A DNA stretch of 49,098 nt from Paenibacillus soyae (GTDB lineage Bacteria; Bacillota; Bacilli; Paenibacillales; Paenibacillaceae): NCBI RefSeq assembly GCF_024623455.1, contig NZ_JANIPJ010000010.1:1-49098 (forward strand). Reading direction: 5' to 3'. A model generated the notes under the pieces. The model saw only the letters and a program-made list of their open reading frames with translations, ran no database searches and was not told the origin of the DNA. Both the position numbers and the translations under genes were made by a program. Below, in pieces: positions 1 through 8,638 of this stretch. Numbering within the stretch: position 1 is the first letter of the stretch; every line of letters begins with the position of its first letter.

Positions 1-31
1 ATTGCGGATTGGGATCATTCGTGCGAAGCAT
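1..31 (-). CDS. possible transposase, first ten codons only (partial)
   Basis: Reading leftward, an ATG at 29-31 opens a frame beginning MLRTNDPNPQ that leaves the window. The short N-terminus resembles the start of IS1182-type transposases of Paenibacillaceae as I remember them, and a TATAAT box lies about 40 bp upstream on the same strand. No convincing ribosome site is visible. Ten residues cannot prove identity, so this is inference. Confidence 0.3.
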   Translation of the reverse strand, partial: MLRTNDPNPQ

Positions 32-71
32 AAAAAAACACCGCGCTTTCTGTGGGATGGTTACTAACTAC

Positions 72-77
72 ATTATA
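72..77 (-). promoter_or_regulatory. candidate -10 box for the leftward reading frame
   Basis: The minus strand reads TATAAT, a perfect sigma-A -10 hexamer, about 40 bp upstream of the ATG at 31. No good -35 box is seen at 16-18 bp. Confidence 0.35.
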
Positions 78-181
78 CCATATTAACGCGGTGATTTATT
101 GAAGTTTATAACTTTCTCAACAGCCTGAAATGTGCAGGAATTTTCGGCGAAACGGGGCTGTTCCGTTGGAATTGTGTCAAA

Positions 182-243
182 AAGTGCAGCATTTTTCCGG
201 CATCCGCCGCTTTCGGCTCAGATTGGCATCAAAATGCTGCACT
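182..243. repeat. inverted repeat in spacer
   Basis: AAGTGCAGCATTTT (182-195) is matched by its reverse complement at about 230-243, leaving a loop of roughly 34 bp. Related TGCAGGAAT words occur at about 132 and 246, so the spacer seems built of small related repeats. No Shine-Dalgarno-led gene is visible in 126-540. The 71-codon frame at 132-347 looks like chance. Confidence 0.5.
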
Positions 244-494
244 TATGCAGGAATCCGCTCTGCCGTTTTGCGCGGCACCAAAAGATGATGCGCTTTTACA
301 ACAATGTCCCCTTTCGAGCTCGAAGCAGCTCCAGCCCTCTAGGCTAACATAAGCCCGTCAAGCTGCTCCTACCCGCACAGCACCGAAATAACCCGCCGCC
401 CATGGCTTTAGTCCCGGAAATTATGTCCGCCGCGTAAACAAAAAAGAAAATCGGACGACTAGTGTTAAGATAATATTTTATTTCATATAGATTA

Positions 495-524
495 CTGACG
501 GTGAAATAATATTTCGCCTATAAT
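495..524 (+). promoter_or_regulatory. sigma-A-like promoter of the glycosidase-phosphatase gene
   Basis: A perfect TATAAT at 519-524 is preceded by CTGACG at 495-500 with an 18 bp spacer. The start codon lies 41 bp downstream. An imperfect A/T-rich inverted repeat (about 471-484 against 502-513) surrounds the -35 box and could be an operator. Confidence 0.5.
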
Positions 525-565
525 CACAATGTTATAGTCCAAAAACAGCAGGGAGGTAGAAAGGA

Positions 566-3500
566 ATGAAGGTCAGGCAGCGCGCGGCCAGTTTGGTACT
601 AGCCCTCATGATGCTCATCTCGTTACTGGCGCCGGCGGTTCAAGCAGGGGGAATGGATCCTCCGGCGACTACGTACGGGCAGGTCATCGACAAGCGGCAG
701 ACGGAACTGGCTCCAGGCGCGACGTACACGTGGTACGACATGGAGACGGAAAGAGGAACGCAGAAGGCTCATTTCGTTTCGTTCCATCCGGGCAGCATGA
801 ATCTGGAGCTCGTCGCGGGCACGAAGTCCGGCAAGGTTCGCGGCATGGAGGGCGTCACGCAGATGGCGGCCTATGCGGATGCGCCGGGCAGCAGAGTTAT
901 CGCCGGCATTAACGGCGACTTCTACGAGATCAGCGGCAACGCGACGGGCGTGCCGAACGGCCTGTTCATCGGAGGCGGCAAAATATTGAACAGCTCCACC
1001 AGCGCCTTCGCGTTCGGCCTGAGATCGGACGGCACATCCATCTACGGCAGTCCGATTCTGCAGAAAAACATCACGATCGAAGGCACCGTGACGCCGATTA
1101 CGCATATTAACCGGTTCCGCAGCGATAATCAGCTGGTGCTGTACACCACAGACTATTACACCTCGACGATGACCTCGAACGAGGGAGACGAGGTGGTGCT
1201 AGACATTCTGTCGGGCGACGTGAAGCACGGCGCGCCCATGCAGCTGAAGGTGGCGGAGGTGCGCGCCGGCCAAGGCAACTCGCCGCTGAATGCGGGACAA
1301 GTTGTCCTGTCCGCATCGGGCGGCATGCGTGCAGTGCTGGCGGGACTCGAAGCCGGCGACGAAGTAACCGCGGAGTTCACGCTGAGCGGCGAATGGAGCG
1401 ACGTGCAGGTGGCGATCGGCGGCATGGGACCGCTGATCAAGGATGGCATTGTTCAGACGGGCGTCGGTCCGGCCGGCGTCCATCCGAGAACGGCGATCGG
1501 CACCAAGGCGGACGGCACGATCGTCCTGTTCGAAATCGACGGCCGGCAGCCGGGCTTCAGCGAGGGCGTCGAGACGCATGAGCTGGCCGCCATAATGGCC
1601 GACCTCGGCGTCGTCAACGCCATGAACCTCGACGGAGGCGGCTCGTCGACGCTGGCGGCCAAGTTGCCGGGCGGCACGGCGTTCCAAGTCATGAACAGCC
1701 CGTCGGACGGCGGCGAGCGTAAAACCGGCAACAGCCTGCTCTTGGTGAACAAAGCGCCGGAGCTCGGCACGGCCGCTAGCCTCGCGGTTCGGCCGAACGC
1801 GGAGCGCATTCTGGCGGGCTCGTCCTTCGCGTTCCAAGCCCTAGGCGTGGATGCGAACGGACATCCCGCGCAGCTGAACGGGACGCCCGAGTGGCAGGTC
1901 GAAGCTTCGCTTGGGACGGTCGACGCGAGCGGCACGTTCACGGCCGGAGCGCAGGCCGGCACGGGCCCCGTAACCGTTCAAGCGGACGGCGTGCAAGGCG
2001 CGGCCGAGATCGAGGTTGTCGATCAGCTGACCGCTATCGCATTCCCGGACGAAGTCAAGACGTACGAATCCGGCATGCAGGACCGGCTGTCGGTCGTCGC
2101 GACCCGTAGCGGGCAAGTCATTCAAGCCGGCAACGAGAGCTTCGAATGGAGCGTGGAAGGGGAGATCGGCTCCGTCGACGAGAACGGCGTGTTCACGGCG
2201 ACCAGCGAGAATGGCAAGATCGGCCGGATCATCGCCAAGTACGGCCAGCTCGAAGCGTCCATGAACGTCAGCGTGGGCATCCCGCCGGCGATGCTGGAAG
2301 ATTTCGAGTCCGGGCTTGCCAACTACACGCAAGGCGGAGCGGCTTACAACACGGTGACGATCGCCGAGGAGACGAATCCGGACTTCGTCCGGTCGGGCGA
2401 TACTTCGCTCAAGCTGACGTATGATTTTACCGGGAAGACGGGCACCTCGGGCGCATATCTGCAGGCCAAATCAACTGAGACGAGAATACAGGTGCCGGGT
2501 TATCCGCAAAAAATCAGCATGTGGGTTTACGGCGACGGCAAGAAGCATTGGCTTCGCATGCAGATGAGGGACGGCAACAACGGCGCGTTCCCGCTCGACT
2601 TCACCGAACAGACGACGGGCGTGACCTGGACGGGGTGGCGTTATGTCGAGGCTAACGTGCCAGCAGGCAAAACGCCGCCGTTCACCATCGACATGCCGGT
2701 CCGCTACATGGAGACCAGTAACGCCAAGAAGGACGCCGGCGCCATCTACGTGGACGATATCCGCGCCCTGTACGGGGCAGTGGAGGAGGATATCGCGCCT
2801 CCGGTCATTCGCGATATTTCGCCGGCCGCCAACCATACGGTCAGAAACGCGCATCCGACGATCAGCGCGATCGCCGAGGACGACGGCTACGATCCGGTGC
2901 AGCATCCGGCGACGACGCTCATCGATCCGGCATCCATCCGGGTTTACCTGGACGATCAGCCGGTGCAGCACGGCTTGTATCCGCCGAAAGGCACGATCAC
3001 CTATTCGCCGACCGAGCCTCTGACGGAGGGCAGACATAAGGCGAAGGTCGCCGTTCGGGATCTGAGCGGCAACCAGACGATCAAGGAATGGTATTTCAAC
3101 GTGAATCTCGGTTCGCCGCAATATCTTTACGAATCGCCGGCGGAGCTGTTCGCGGGAGAAACCTACGAGATGCCGATCAAGGCGGAATCCGCCGCCAAGC
3201 TGAAAGGCGGCCATGCGGAGTACAAGTTCGATCCGGCCGCTGCGGGATCGTTCGAGGTCATCCGCGGTCCGAAGCTAACCGAGGCACAAGCAACCGCTGC
3301 AATCGACGAAACGGAAGGCATCGTACGCGCCGAGTTCGCCGATCTGGAATCGGCGGCGCTGACGGATGACGATGTGCTGGCGACCATCCGCTATACGGTG
3401 AAGAGCGACGTCATCGGGCCGATCGGGCTCGAGCAGTCCAAAGGCGAGGAGACGACTCTTCCTCACACGATTGAATTCCTGTCCGGTTCGATTGTGATGA

Positions 3501-6142
3501 TAGAAGGAGACGGCGCGCCGAGGCCGTTCTACGGCGCTCCTATCGAGTCGACGATTCGCACGAAGCTGAAGCTGCTATGGACGCATGCGAATATTGCGCT
3601 GGGTCAGCCTGCCGAGTTTGTCATCAGCGAGAATGGCGTTCCCGTCGAAGGAGCGACTCTGCTGCTGAACGGTTCGGAAATCGCGGGAGGCCAGCTGTCG
3701 GATGCGGCAGGCAAGCTGACGACCTCCGATGCGACGACGGCCGTAGGCACGTTCCAGGTGCAGGCGAAGAAGGGCGACGCCTACAGCCCGGTCATCACGT
3801 TCCCGGTTGCATCGTACGCGGGCGAAGCAGCGCCTTTCAATATGAATGTGTCGATGGGCGAAGAGGCGACGACGTCCAGACAGCTGACATGGCATACGCA
3901 TCCCGACTCGTCGGAGACGGTCGTGGAATGGGCGCCGAAGGCGGCATTTACGGATTTCGGCGCGGATAACGTCACTCGCACGGAGGGCTCGAGCAGCCTG
4001 TATAACTCCAACAACGACGGCACCTACCGGGTGCACAAGGCGGTAGTGACCGGTCTCGCGCCGGATACGGCTTATGTTTACCGCGTCGGCGATGGCGACG
4101 GTAATGTGAGCGCGCAAGGGGAATTCCGCACGTCCGCGGCGACCGGCGACAGCCTGAAGCTGCTGTTCTTCGGAGATTCGCAAGCCTCGGATCAGGCCGG
4201 CTTCGACCAGTGGGGCGCGTCGCTCGAAGCGGCGCTGGCCGACATGCCGGACGCCGAGCTGCTAATTCACGCAGGAGACATGGTCGATCACGGGCACGAG
4301 GAAGAGCAGTGGAAGATGTGGTTCGGCGCGGCGCAGCATATTTTCATGAACCACACGCTCCTCACGGTCGTGGGCAATCACGAGGTGACGGGCACGAACG
4401 GTGCGGGCGACTACTTGGCGCACTTCCACAATCCGCAGAACGGTCCGGCATCGGCGAAGGGCAGCGCTTATTCCTTCGACGTGAAGGACACGCATTTCGC
4501 CATGCTGAACACCGAGCTAGGCACCGAGGCGATGCAGGAGCAGGCCGAATGGCTGGATCGGGATCTTGCGGCGTCGGATAAGAAATGGAAGGTCGTCGTT
4601 TTCCATCAAGGTCCGTACGGAAGCATCTATTCGAACGAAAACGTTCAGACCCGCTGGGTACCGGTCTTCGACAAGCATCAGGTCGATCTGGTTCTGAACG
4701 GGCACGACCATATTTACCTCCGGACCTTCCCGATGAAGGGCGGGGAAATCGTGAAGGACGGCGAAGGCACGCGCTACGTCATCGGCGGCTCCACGGGCCC
4801 GAAATATTACGATCGGACGGAGAGGTACTGGCAGGAGGTCGTCTTCGACGAAAACGTTAATATCTATACAGCCGTGGAAATCGCGGGTGACGCTATCACC
4901 CTGACTGCCAAGACGGTTACGGGGGAGCTCGTGGATACGTTCGATATCGTCAAAAAAGAAAAGCCAACTCCATTGCCAGTGCCCATTCCGACGCCTGCAC
5001 CGACTGTGAAGCCGGGTCAGCTGGCGCTCAAGGACGAACAGCTGAAGCCGGCTGCGAGCGGCAAAGCCGTCGTTATTCAAATGGAGGGCTTGCTAAGCGA
5101 GCTGACGATCCCTGGCGACGCGGCGGAGCTGCTGGATGGCAGCGATCTGATCGTGCAGTCGGAAGCGCTGCGGCTCACCCTGCCATCGGAATGGCTGCAG
5201 GAGGTGGCCGCCAAGCTGCCGGCAGATCTGCGAGGAGACGGCGTTCTGACGCTGCATGTGGAACGCGTCGAGGAGCAGCAGGCCCATGACTTGCTCGAGC
5301 AAGCGAGCGGGCAGGCAGACGCCGAGCTGCAAGCGGCGAGCGGTCTGCTGGCCTTCCATCTGGTTGTCGCCGATTCAAGCGGCAAGAAGACGTCGGTCAG
5401 CCGATTCGAGCATCCGCTGACGGTTGCGATTGCCGCGCAAGGGTCGACGGACCGGGAGCTGACGGGTATTTATTTTATCTCGGATGAGGGAGAGCTTGAA
5501 TATGCGGGCGGAGCGTGGAAGGACGGCTGGCTGTCCGCCGAGCTGACGCACTTCAGCGTCTATGCCGCGCTCGAATTCCGCAAGCCGTACCGGGATGTGG
5601 CCGCTGGCCATTGGGCGGCCGATGCGATCGCCGCGCTGACGGCTTGGCAGGTAGCGCAAGGAGTCGAAGCGGACCGCTTCGATCCGGAGAACCGGGTCAC
5701 GAGAGCCGAGTTCGCGGCGCTGCTTGTCCGGGCTCTGAAGCTGCAAGAGCAAGGGCAAGGCGAAGCCGAAGCCGAGTTCGCGGATGTGCCGGAGACGGCC
5801 TGGTATGCGGATGAGGTCGGTCTCGCCGTAGAGGCCGGCATTGTCACCGGCACAGGTAATGGGGAGTTCGCGCCGGATGACGAAGTGACGCGCCAGGAGA
5901 TGGCCGCCATGATTGTGCGCGCGCATGCGTACCGGACGGGAGAAGCCGTCTCCGGAGACTCCTTGCCGCAGTCGTTCTCGGACATGGCGGAAGCGCCAGA
6001 ATGGGCGCGGCAGGCTGTTGCGGAGGCTCATAAGCTGAACCTGATGCAGGGCTATCCCGGCGGAGAGTTCCGACCGGAGGGTACCGGCACGCGAGCGCAG
6101 GCCGCACAGTTGGTTTACAATTTATTAAGATTCGAAGACTAG
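566..6142 (+). CDS. SLH-anchored phosphodiester glycosidase and metallophosphatase fusion
   Basis: A secreted 1858-residue surface enzyme. Residues 1-27 are a signal peptide ending VQA. About 60-395 is a phosphodiester glycosidase (NAGPA, PF09992) domain with INGDFYE near 115 and NLDGGGSST near 353. Ig-like modules follow, then a jelly-roll/CBM-like module (about 575-740) and a cohesin-like module (about 850-1000). A fibronectin-like N-domain of purple acid phosphatases (about 1090-1185) precedes a calcineurin-like phosphoesterase: GDSQ near 1200, GDMVDHG near 1236, GNHE near 1270, HQGPY near 1346 and NGHDH near 1378. Three SLH repeats (about 1670-1858) should bind pyruvylated cell-wall polymer. 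GGGAGG precedes the ATG. Domain families are recognised by motif. That it strips sugar and then phosphate from wall or environmental glycosyl-phosphodiesters is inference. It appears monocistronic. Confidence 0.88.
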   Translation: MKVRQRAASLVLALMMLISLLAPAVQAGGMDPPATTYGQVIDKRQTELAPGATYTWYDMETERGTQKAHFVSFHPGSMNLELVAGTKSGKVRGMEGVTQMAAYADAPGSRVIAGINGDFYEISGNATGVPNGLFIGGGKILNSSTSAFAFGLRSDGTSIYGSPILQKNITIEGTVTPITHINRFRSDNQLVLYTTDYYTSTMTSNEGDEVVLDILSGDVKHGAPMQLKVAEVRAGQGNSPLNAGQVVLSASGGMRAVLAGLEAGDEVTAEFTLSGEWSDVQVAIGGMGPLIKDGIVQTGVGPAGVHPRTAIGTKADGTIVLFEIDGRQPGFSEGVETHELAAIMADLGVVNAMNLDGGGSSTLAAKLPGGTAFQVMNSPSDGGERKTGNSLLLVNKAPELGTAASLAVRPNAERILAGSSFAFQALGVDANGHPAQLNGTPEWQVEASLGTVDASGTFTAGAQAGTGPVTVQADGVQGAAEIEVVDQLTAIAFPDEVKTYESGMQDRLSVVATRSGQVIQAGNESFEWSVEGEIGSVDENGVFTATSENGKIGRIIAKYGQLEASMNVSVGIPPAMLEDFESGLANYTQGGAAYNTVTIAEETNPDFVRSGDTSLKLTYDFTGKTGTSGAYLQAKSTETRIQVPGYPQKISMWVYGDGKKHWLRMQMRDGNNGAFPLDFTEQTTGVTWTGWRYVEANVPAGKTPPFTIDMPVRYMETSNAKKDAGAIYVDDIRALYGAVEEDIAPPVIRDISPAANHTVRNAHPTISAIAEDDGYDPVQHPATTLIDPASIRVYLDDQPVQHGLYPPKGTITYSPTEPLTEGRHKAKVAVRDLSGNQTIKEWYFNVNLGSPQYLYESPAELFAGETYEMPIKAESAAKLKGGHAEYKFDPAAAGSFEVIRGPKLTEAQATAAIDETEGIVRAEFADLESAALTDDDVLATIRYTVKSDVIGPIGLEQSKGEETTLPHTIEFLSGSIVMIEGDGAPRPFYGAPIESTIRTKLKLLWTHANIALGQPAEFVISENGVPVEGATLLLNGSEIAGGQLSDAAGKLTTSDATTAVGTFQVQAKKGDAYSPVITFPVASYAGEAAPFNMNVSMGEEATTSRQLTWHTHPDSSETVVEWAPKAAFTDFGADNVTRTEGSSSLYNSNNDGTYRVHKAVVTGLAPDTAYVYRVGDGDGNVSAQGEFRTSAATGDSLKLLFFGDSQASDQAGFDQWGASLEAALADMPDAELLIHAGDMVDHGHEEEQWKMWFGAAQHIFMNHTLLTVVGNHEVTGTNGAGDYLAHFHNPQNGPASAKGSAYSFDVKDTHFAMLNTELGTEAMQEQAEWLDRDLAASDKKWKVVVFHQGPYGSIYSNENVQTRWVPVFDKHQVDLVLNGHDHIYLRTFPMKGGEIVKDGEGTRYVIGGSTGPKYYDRTERYWQEVVFDENVNIYTAVEIAGDAITLTAKTVTGELVDTFDIVKKEKPTPLPVPIPTPAPTVKPGQLALKDEQLKPAASGKAVVIQMEGLLSELTIPGDAAELLDGSDLIVQSEALRLTLPSEWLQEVAAKLPADLRGDGVLTLHVERVEEQQAHDLLEQASGQADAELQAASGLLAFHLVVADSSGKKTSVSRFEHPLTVAIAAQGSTDRELTGIYFISDEGELEYAGGAWKDGWLSAELTHFSVYAALEFRKPYRDVAAGHWAADAIAALTAWQVAQGVEADRFDPENRVTRAEFAALLVRALKLQEQGQGEAEAEFADVPETAWYADEVGLAVEAGIVTGTGNGEFAPDDEVTRQEMAAMIVRAHAYRTGEAVSGDSLPQSFSDMAEAPEWARQAVAEAHKLNLMQGYPGGEFRPEGTGTRAQAAQLVYNLLRFED

Positions 6143-6184
6143 CCGTTATCCACACCGATGCTTCTATACAGGCATAACGTAAAA

Positions 6185-6221
6185 AAGGCTGCCATACCCG
6201 TTCCGGCGGGCAGGCAGCCTT
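6185..6221. terminator. bidirectional rho-independent terminator
   Basis: AAGGCTGCC (6185-6193) pairs with GGCAGCCTT (6213-6221), with an A-run on the left and a T-rich right flank. It sits between two convergent genes and can serve both. Confidence 0.8.
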
Positions 6222-6230
6222 CTTCCGGCT

Positions 6231-6665
6231 TCAGGACTCCAGAATTCTCTTGATATTCCGCAAGTCCTTCCGATTGGCTCTTCTCATCATGAAGGCCATG
6301 AACGGAGCGACGAGAGCGGAGAAGCCCGCCGGGTTGCCCCGGTTGCGGAGCGTCATGCGGGTCATGTTCTCCTCGACCGGCTCCCAGGTGTACGTCGTCT
6401 CCATCGGGAACGGGCCGTCCGCCGTCCGCATCACCAGCAGCCTGCCTGGATCGTAATCGGCAATCTCGTAGACGTAAGCGAGCTCCCTTCCGAGGAAGGA
6501 GGCCTTGAACGCGATATGGGATCCGATCTGCAGAGGCTTTGGCGAGCGCCACTCGGCTTTCTTAATATTCACGTACCATTCCGGGGCCCGATCCGGGTTG
6601 GCCGCATAGTCGGCAACCTGGCCGCATGGGCGGCGTATCAAAATTTCCGTCAACACATCTACCAC
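6231..6665 (-). CDS. SRPBCC / polyketide-cyclase-like protein
   Basis: A 144-residue protein of the START/SRPBCC helix-grip fold, which binds hydrophobic ligands in a cavity. Support comes from the N-terminal pattern (LIRRPCGQVADYAANPDR), the central GSHIAF strand, YVYEIADYDPGR, and the late TTYTWEP strand followed by a long helix. The start is GTG at 6665, seven bases after AAGGCGGGG. No enzyme activity can be assigned, because many members are uncharacterised. It is monocistronic and convergent with the glycosidase-phosphatase gene. Confidence 0.75.
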   Translation of the reverse strand: MVDVLTEILIRRPCGQVADYAANPDRAPEWYVNIKKAEWRSPKPLQIGSHIAFKASFLGRELAYVYEIADYDPGRLLVMRTADGPFPMETTYTWEPVEENMTRMTLRNRGNPAGFSALVAPFMAFMMRRANRKDLRNIKRILES

Positions 6666-6770
6666 TAGGAATCCCCGCCTTCTTATGACTGGTCCACACT
6701 AGTATATCCCAATTCAGGGCGAGTTCCACATAAACTCCACTTGTATACCTTTCCGCTAACGTTCATGAAA

Positions 6771-6778
6771 CATATAAA
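6771..6778 (+). promoter_or_regulatory. weak candidate mother-cell (sigma-E-like) -10 box before cotS
   Basis: CATATAAA matches seven of eight positions of the sigma-E -10 consensus (CATAYAMT), about 50 bp upstream of the cotS start. A matching -35 element is not clear. Expression in the mother cell is expected for a coat gene, which is the main reason to note it. Confidence 0.22.
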
Positions 6779-6826
6779 TATAGGAACTTCGTATTTATTC
6801 GTTACTCATGAGTGGAGGTTGCTTAT

Positions 6827-8638
6827 TTGGAACAATACCGGATTGTGCCTTGGGATGACATGCTGACAGAAGAAACGTCCGGAATTAACCTGGAACAATA
6901 CGTTCCCCCCGAGCTCGAGCAGCTCGCTTATCAAGTATGCAAGTCCTATGCGATGGACGTTAAAGGCATGACGCTGATCACCTCCAAGCCCGATAAGGGC
7001 GGGGCGATTTGGCGGATCGAGACGAATCACGGCCCCCGGAGTTTGAAGGTTCTCCATCGAACGCCGGAGCGCAGCTTGTTCAGCGTGGGGGCGCAGGAAT
7101 ACGTGGTAGGCAAGGGAGGCCGCGTGCCTGCCATTATTCACACGAAGGACGGCAATAATTCCGTAGTCGCCGGCGGCAAGCTGTGGATCGTAACCGATTG
7201 GATCGACACCCTGACACCCGTCGCGAAGATCGATTTGGACGGAGCGATGACGCTCTGCCATGGTCTGGGCGAATTTCACAGCTGGACGAAGGGTTATGTT
7301 CCGCCGCTTGAAGCCGGCCGTTCCTCGCGGATTTTCAAGTGGGAAAGCCAATACGAGAAGATTATGACCAAGATCGGCTGGTTCCGCCACATCGGGCTCG
7401 CTTATCCCGAAGCGGCCGCGAGCCCGCATCTGCTGTCGGTGCTGGATACGTTCGAGCAGCAGGCCAAAGATATTTTTGCCAGATTCCAAGCCTCGTCCTA
7501 CCGCAAAATGATTCGAAAAGGCGAGTCGCATTGGGGCTTGGCGCATCAGGACTACGGCTGGTCCAACGGACAGATGGGCCCGAACGGCATCTGGGTCATC
7601 GACCTGGACGGCGTCGCGTACGATCTGCCGATCCGGGATCTCCGGAAGATCATCACGAGCACGATGGACGACATGGGAGCCTGGGATCTGGCTTGGATCC
7701 GCGGCGTTATTGACGCTTACCACCGCGCCAATCCGCTTGACCGGGAGACGTTCGAGCTGCTGTGGATCGACATGGCGTTCCCGAACGAATTCTACAAGCA
7801 CGTGAAAGAGGTTGTATTCCGTCCTGTGGAGTTCATGAACACGGAGCTGGACGCCATTCTTGACCGCGTCGTGGCGACGGAAGCGAACAAATGGGAAGTG
7901 CTTCGCGAGCTCGAGAAGGATATGGCGAACTATCCGTCCGGCAATTATCCGGATGTCGAAGAAGAGGCGGCGAGCGAGCCATATGCGTACCGGGATTACG
8001 CGAGAGGCAGCCGGCCTGTGGAAGGCGGCGCACCTGCGGAGAGTCTCAGACCGGTTCAAGAGGAGAGACGGCGAAGCTCGAAAATTATCCGGCTCGTCGT
8101 GCAGCCGGACGGTTCGGTCAGACTCGTCGAAGGACCGCGTCCGGCAACCGAGCCGAGACGTGTCGTCCGCACGGCGCCGGGAGCGGAATCGCAGCCGCTT
8201 GTCGGCAATCCGGCGAGAAGGGTGCGCAAGAAGGTCCAGCGCAGACGCAGCGGCGAGCCGCGCAGAGCGGCGGGAACCGCGCAGTCAACCAAGCCGAGGA
8301 GACTGCAATCGGGCAAACAAGCAAGCAGGCCGACGGGTGCGTCCAAGCCGAAGCAGGCTCAGCCGCGTGCTGCCCGGCCGCAGCCTAAGCGGCAAGCCGC
8401 TGGGACAACAACCGGCAGACTGAAGAAATCAACCGCTAAGCCGGCGGTGAAGAAGAAGCAATCGGCACAGGTGGTCAAAACCGTAGTTCGAAGCCCGCTT
8501 CAGAAGCCCGTGAAGAAGAAGGCGGTCGGCAAAGCGGTCAATAGGAATTCGGTGAAGTCCTACGCCCGCAAGCCGTCCGCCAAGGCATTTATCACCGCTT
8601 TTAGAAGAAGCGCAACGATGAGGGAGATCGCGAGATGA
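6827..8638 (+). CDS. cotS: CotS-family spore coat kinase-like protein with a long basic tail
   Basis: Residues 1 to about 380 form a CotS/aminoglycoside-phosphotransferase-like kinase fold. HQDYGWSNG near residue 240 is the catalytic loop (HxDxxxxN), and VIDLDGVAYD is the metal-binding loop. CotS-type proteins are spore coat components in Bacillus. From about residue 390 to 603 the chain is low-complexity and rich in Arg, Lys, Pro, Ala and Gln, with patches such as RRVRKKVQRRR and VKKKQ, far longer than the usual family C-terminus. The start is TTG at 6827, eight bases after GGAGG (6814-6818); the GTG at 6812 would overlap that ribosome site. The stop overlaps cotSA by four bases, so the two are translationally coupled. 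Confidence 0.82.
   Translation: MEQYRIVPWDDMLTEETSGINLEQYVPPELEQLAYQVCKSYAMDVKGMTLITSKPDKGGAIWRIETNHGPRSLKVLHRTPERSLFSVGAQEYVVGKGGRVPAIIHTKDGNNSVVAGGKLWIVTDWIDTLTPVAKIDLDGAMTLCHGLGEFHSWTKGYVPPLEAGRSSRIFKWESQYEKIMTKIGWFRHIGLAYPEAAASPHLLSVLDTFEQQAKDIFARFQASSYRKMIRKGESHWGLAHQDYGWSNGQMGPNGIWVIDLDGVAYDLPIRDLRKIITSTMDDMGAWDLAWIRGVIDAYHRANPLDRETFELLWIDMAFPNEFYKHVKEVVFRPVEFMNTELDAILDRVVATEANKWEVLRELEKDMANYPSGNYPDVEEEAASEPYAYRDYARGSRPVEGGAPAESLRPVQEERRRSSKIIRLVVQPDGSVRLVEGPRPATEPRRVVRTAPGAESQPLVGNPARRVRKKVQRRRSGEPRRAAGTAQSTKPRRLQSGKQASRPTGASKPKQAQPRAARPQPKRQAAGTTTGRLKKSTAKPAVKKKQSAQVVKTVVRSPLQKPVKKKAVGKAVNRNSVKSYARKPSAKAFITAFRRSATMREIAR

Larger units (their letters stand above)
1..125 (-). mobile_element. 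possible end of an IS1182-like insertion sequence (partial)
   Basis: On the minus strand the segment begins near 125 with GGCTGTTGAGAAAGTTA, which looks like an insertion-sequence terminal repeat. It then carries a TATAAT hexamer and the start of a reading frame that exits the window. The inverted pair CACCGCG (40-46) and CGCGGTG (87-93) lies inside. The other end is outside the window, so neither the terminal repeats nor a target duplication can be tested. Confidence 0.3.

Noticed and set aside
132..347. 71-codon frame in the left spacer
   Set aside because: It lies over an inverted repeat, has no Shine-Dalgarno sequence and no recognisable protein features.
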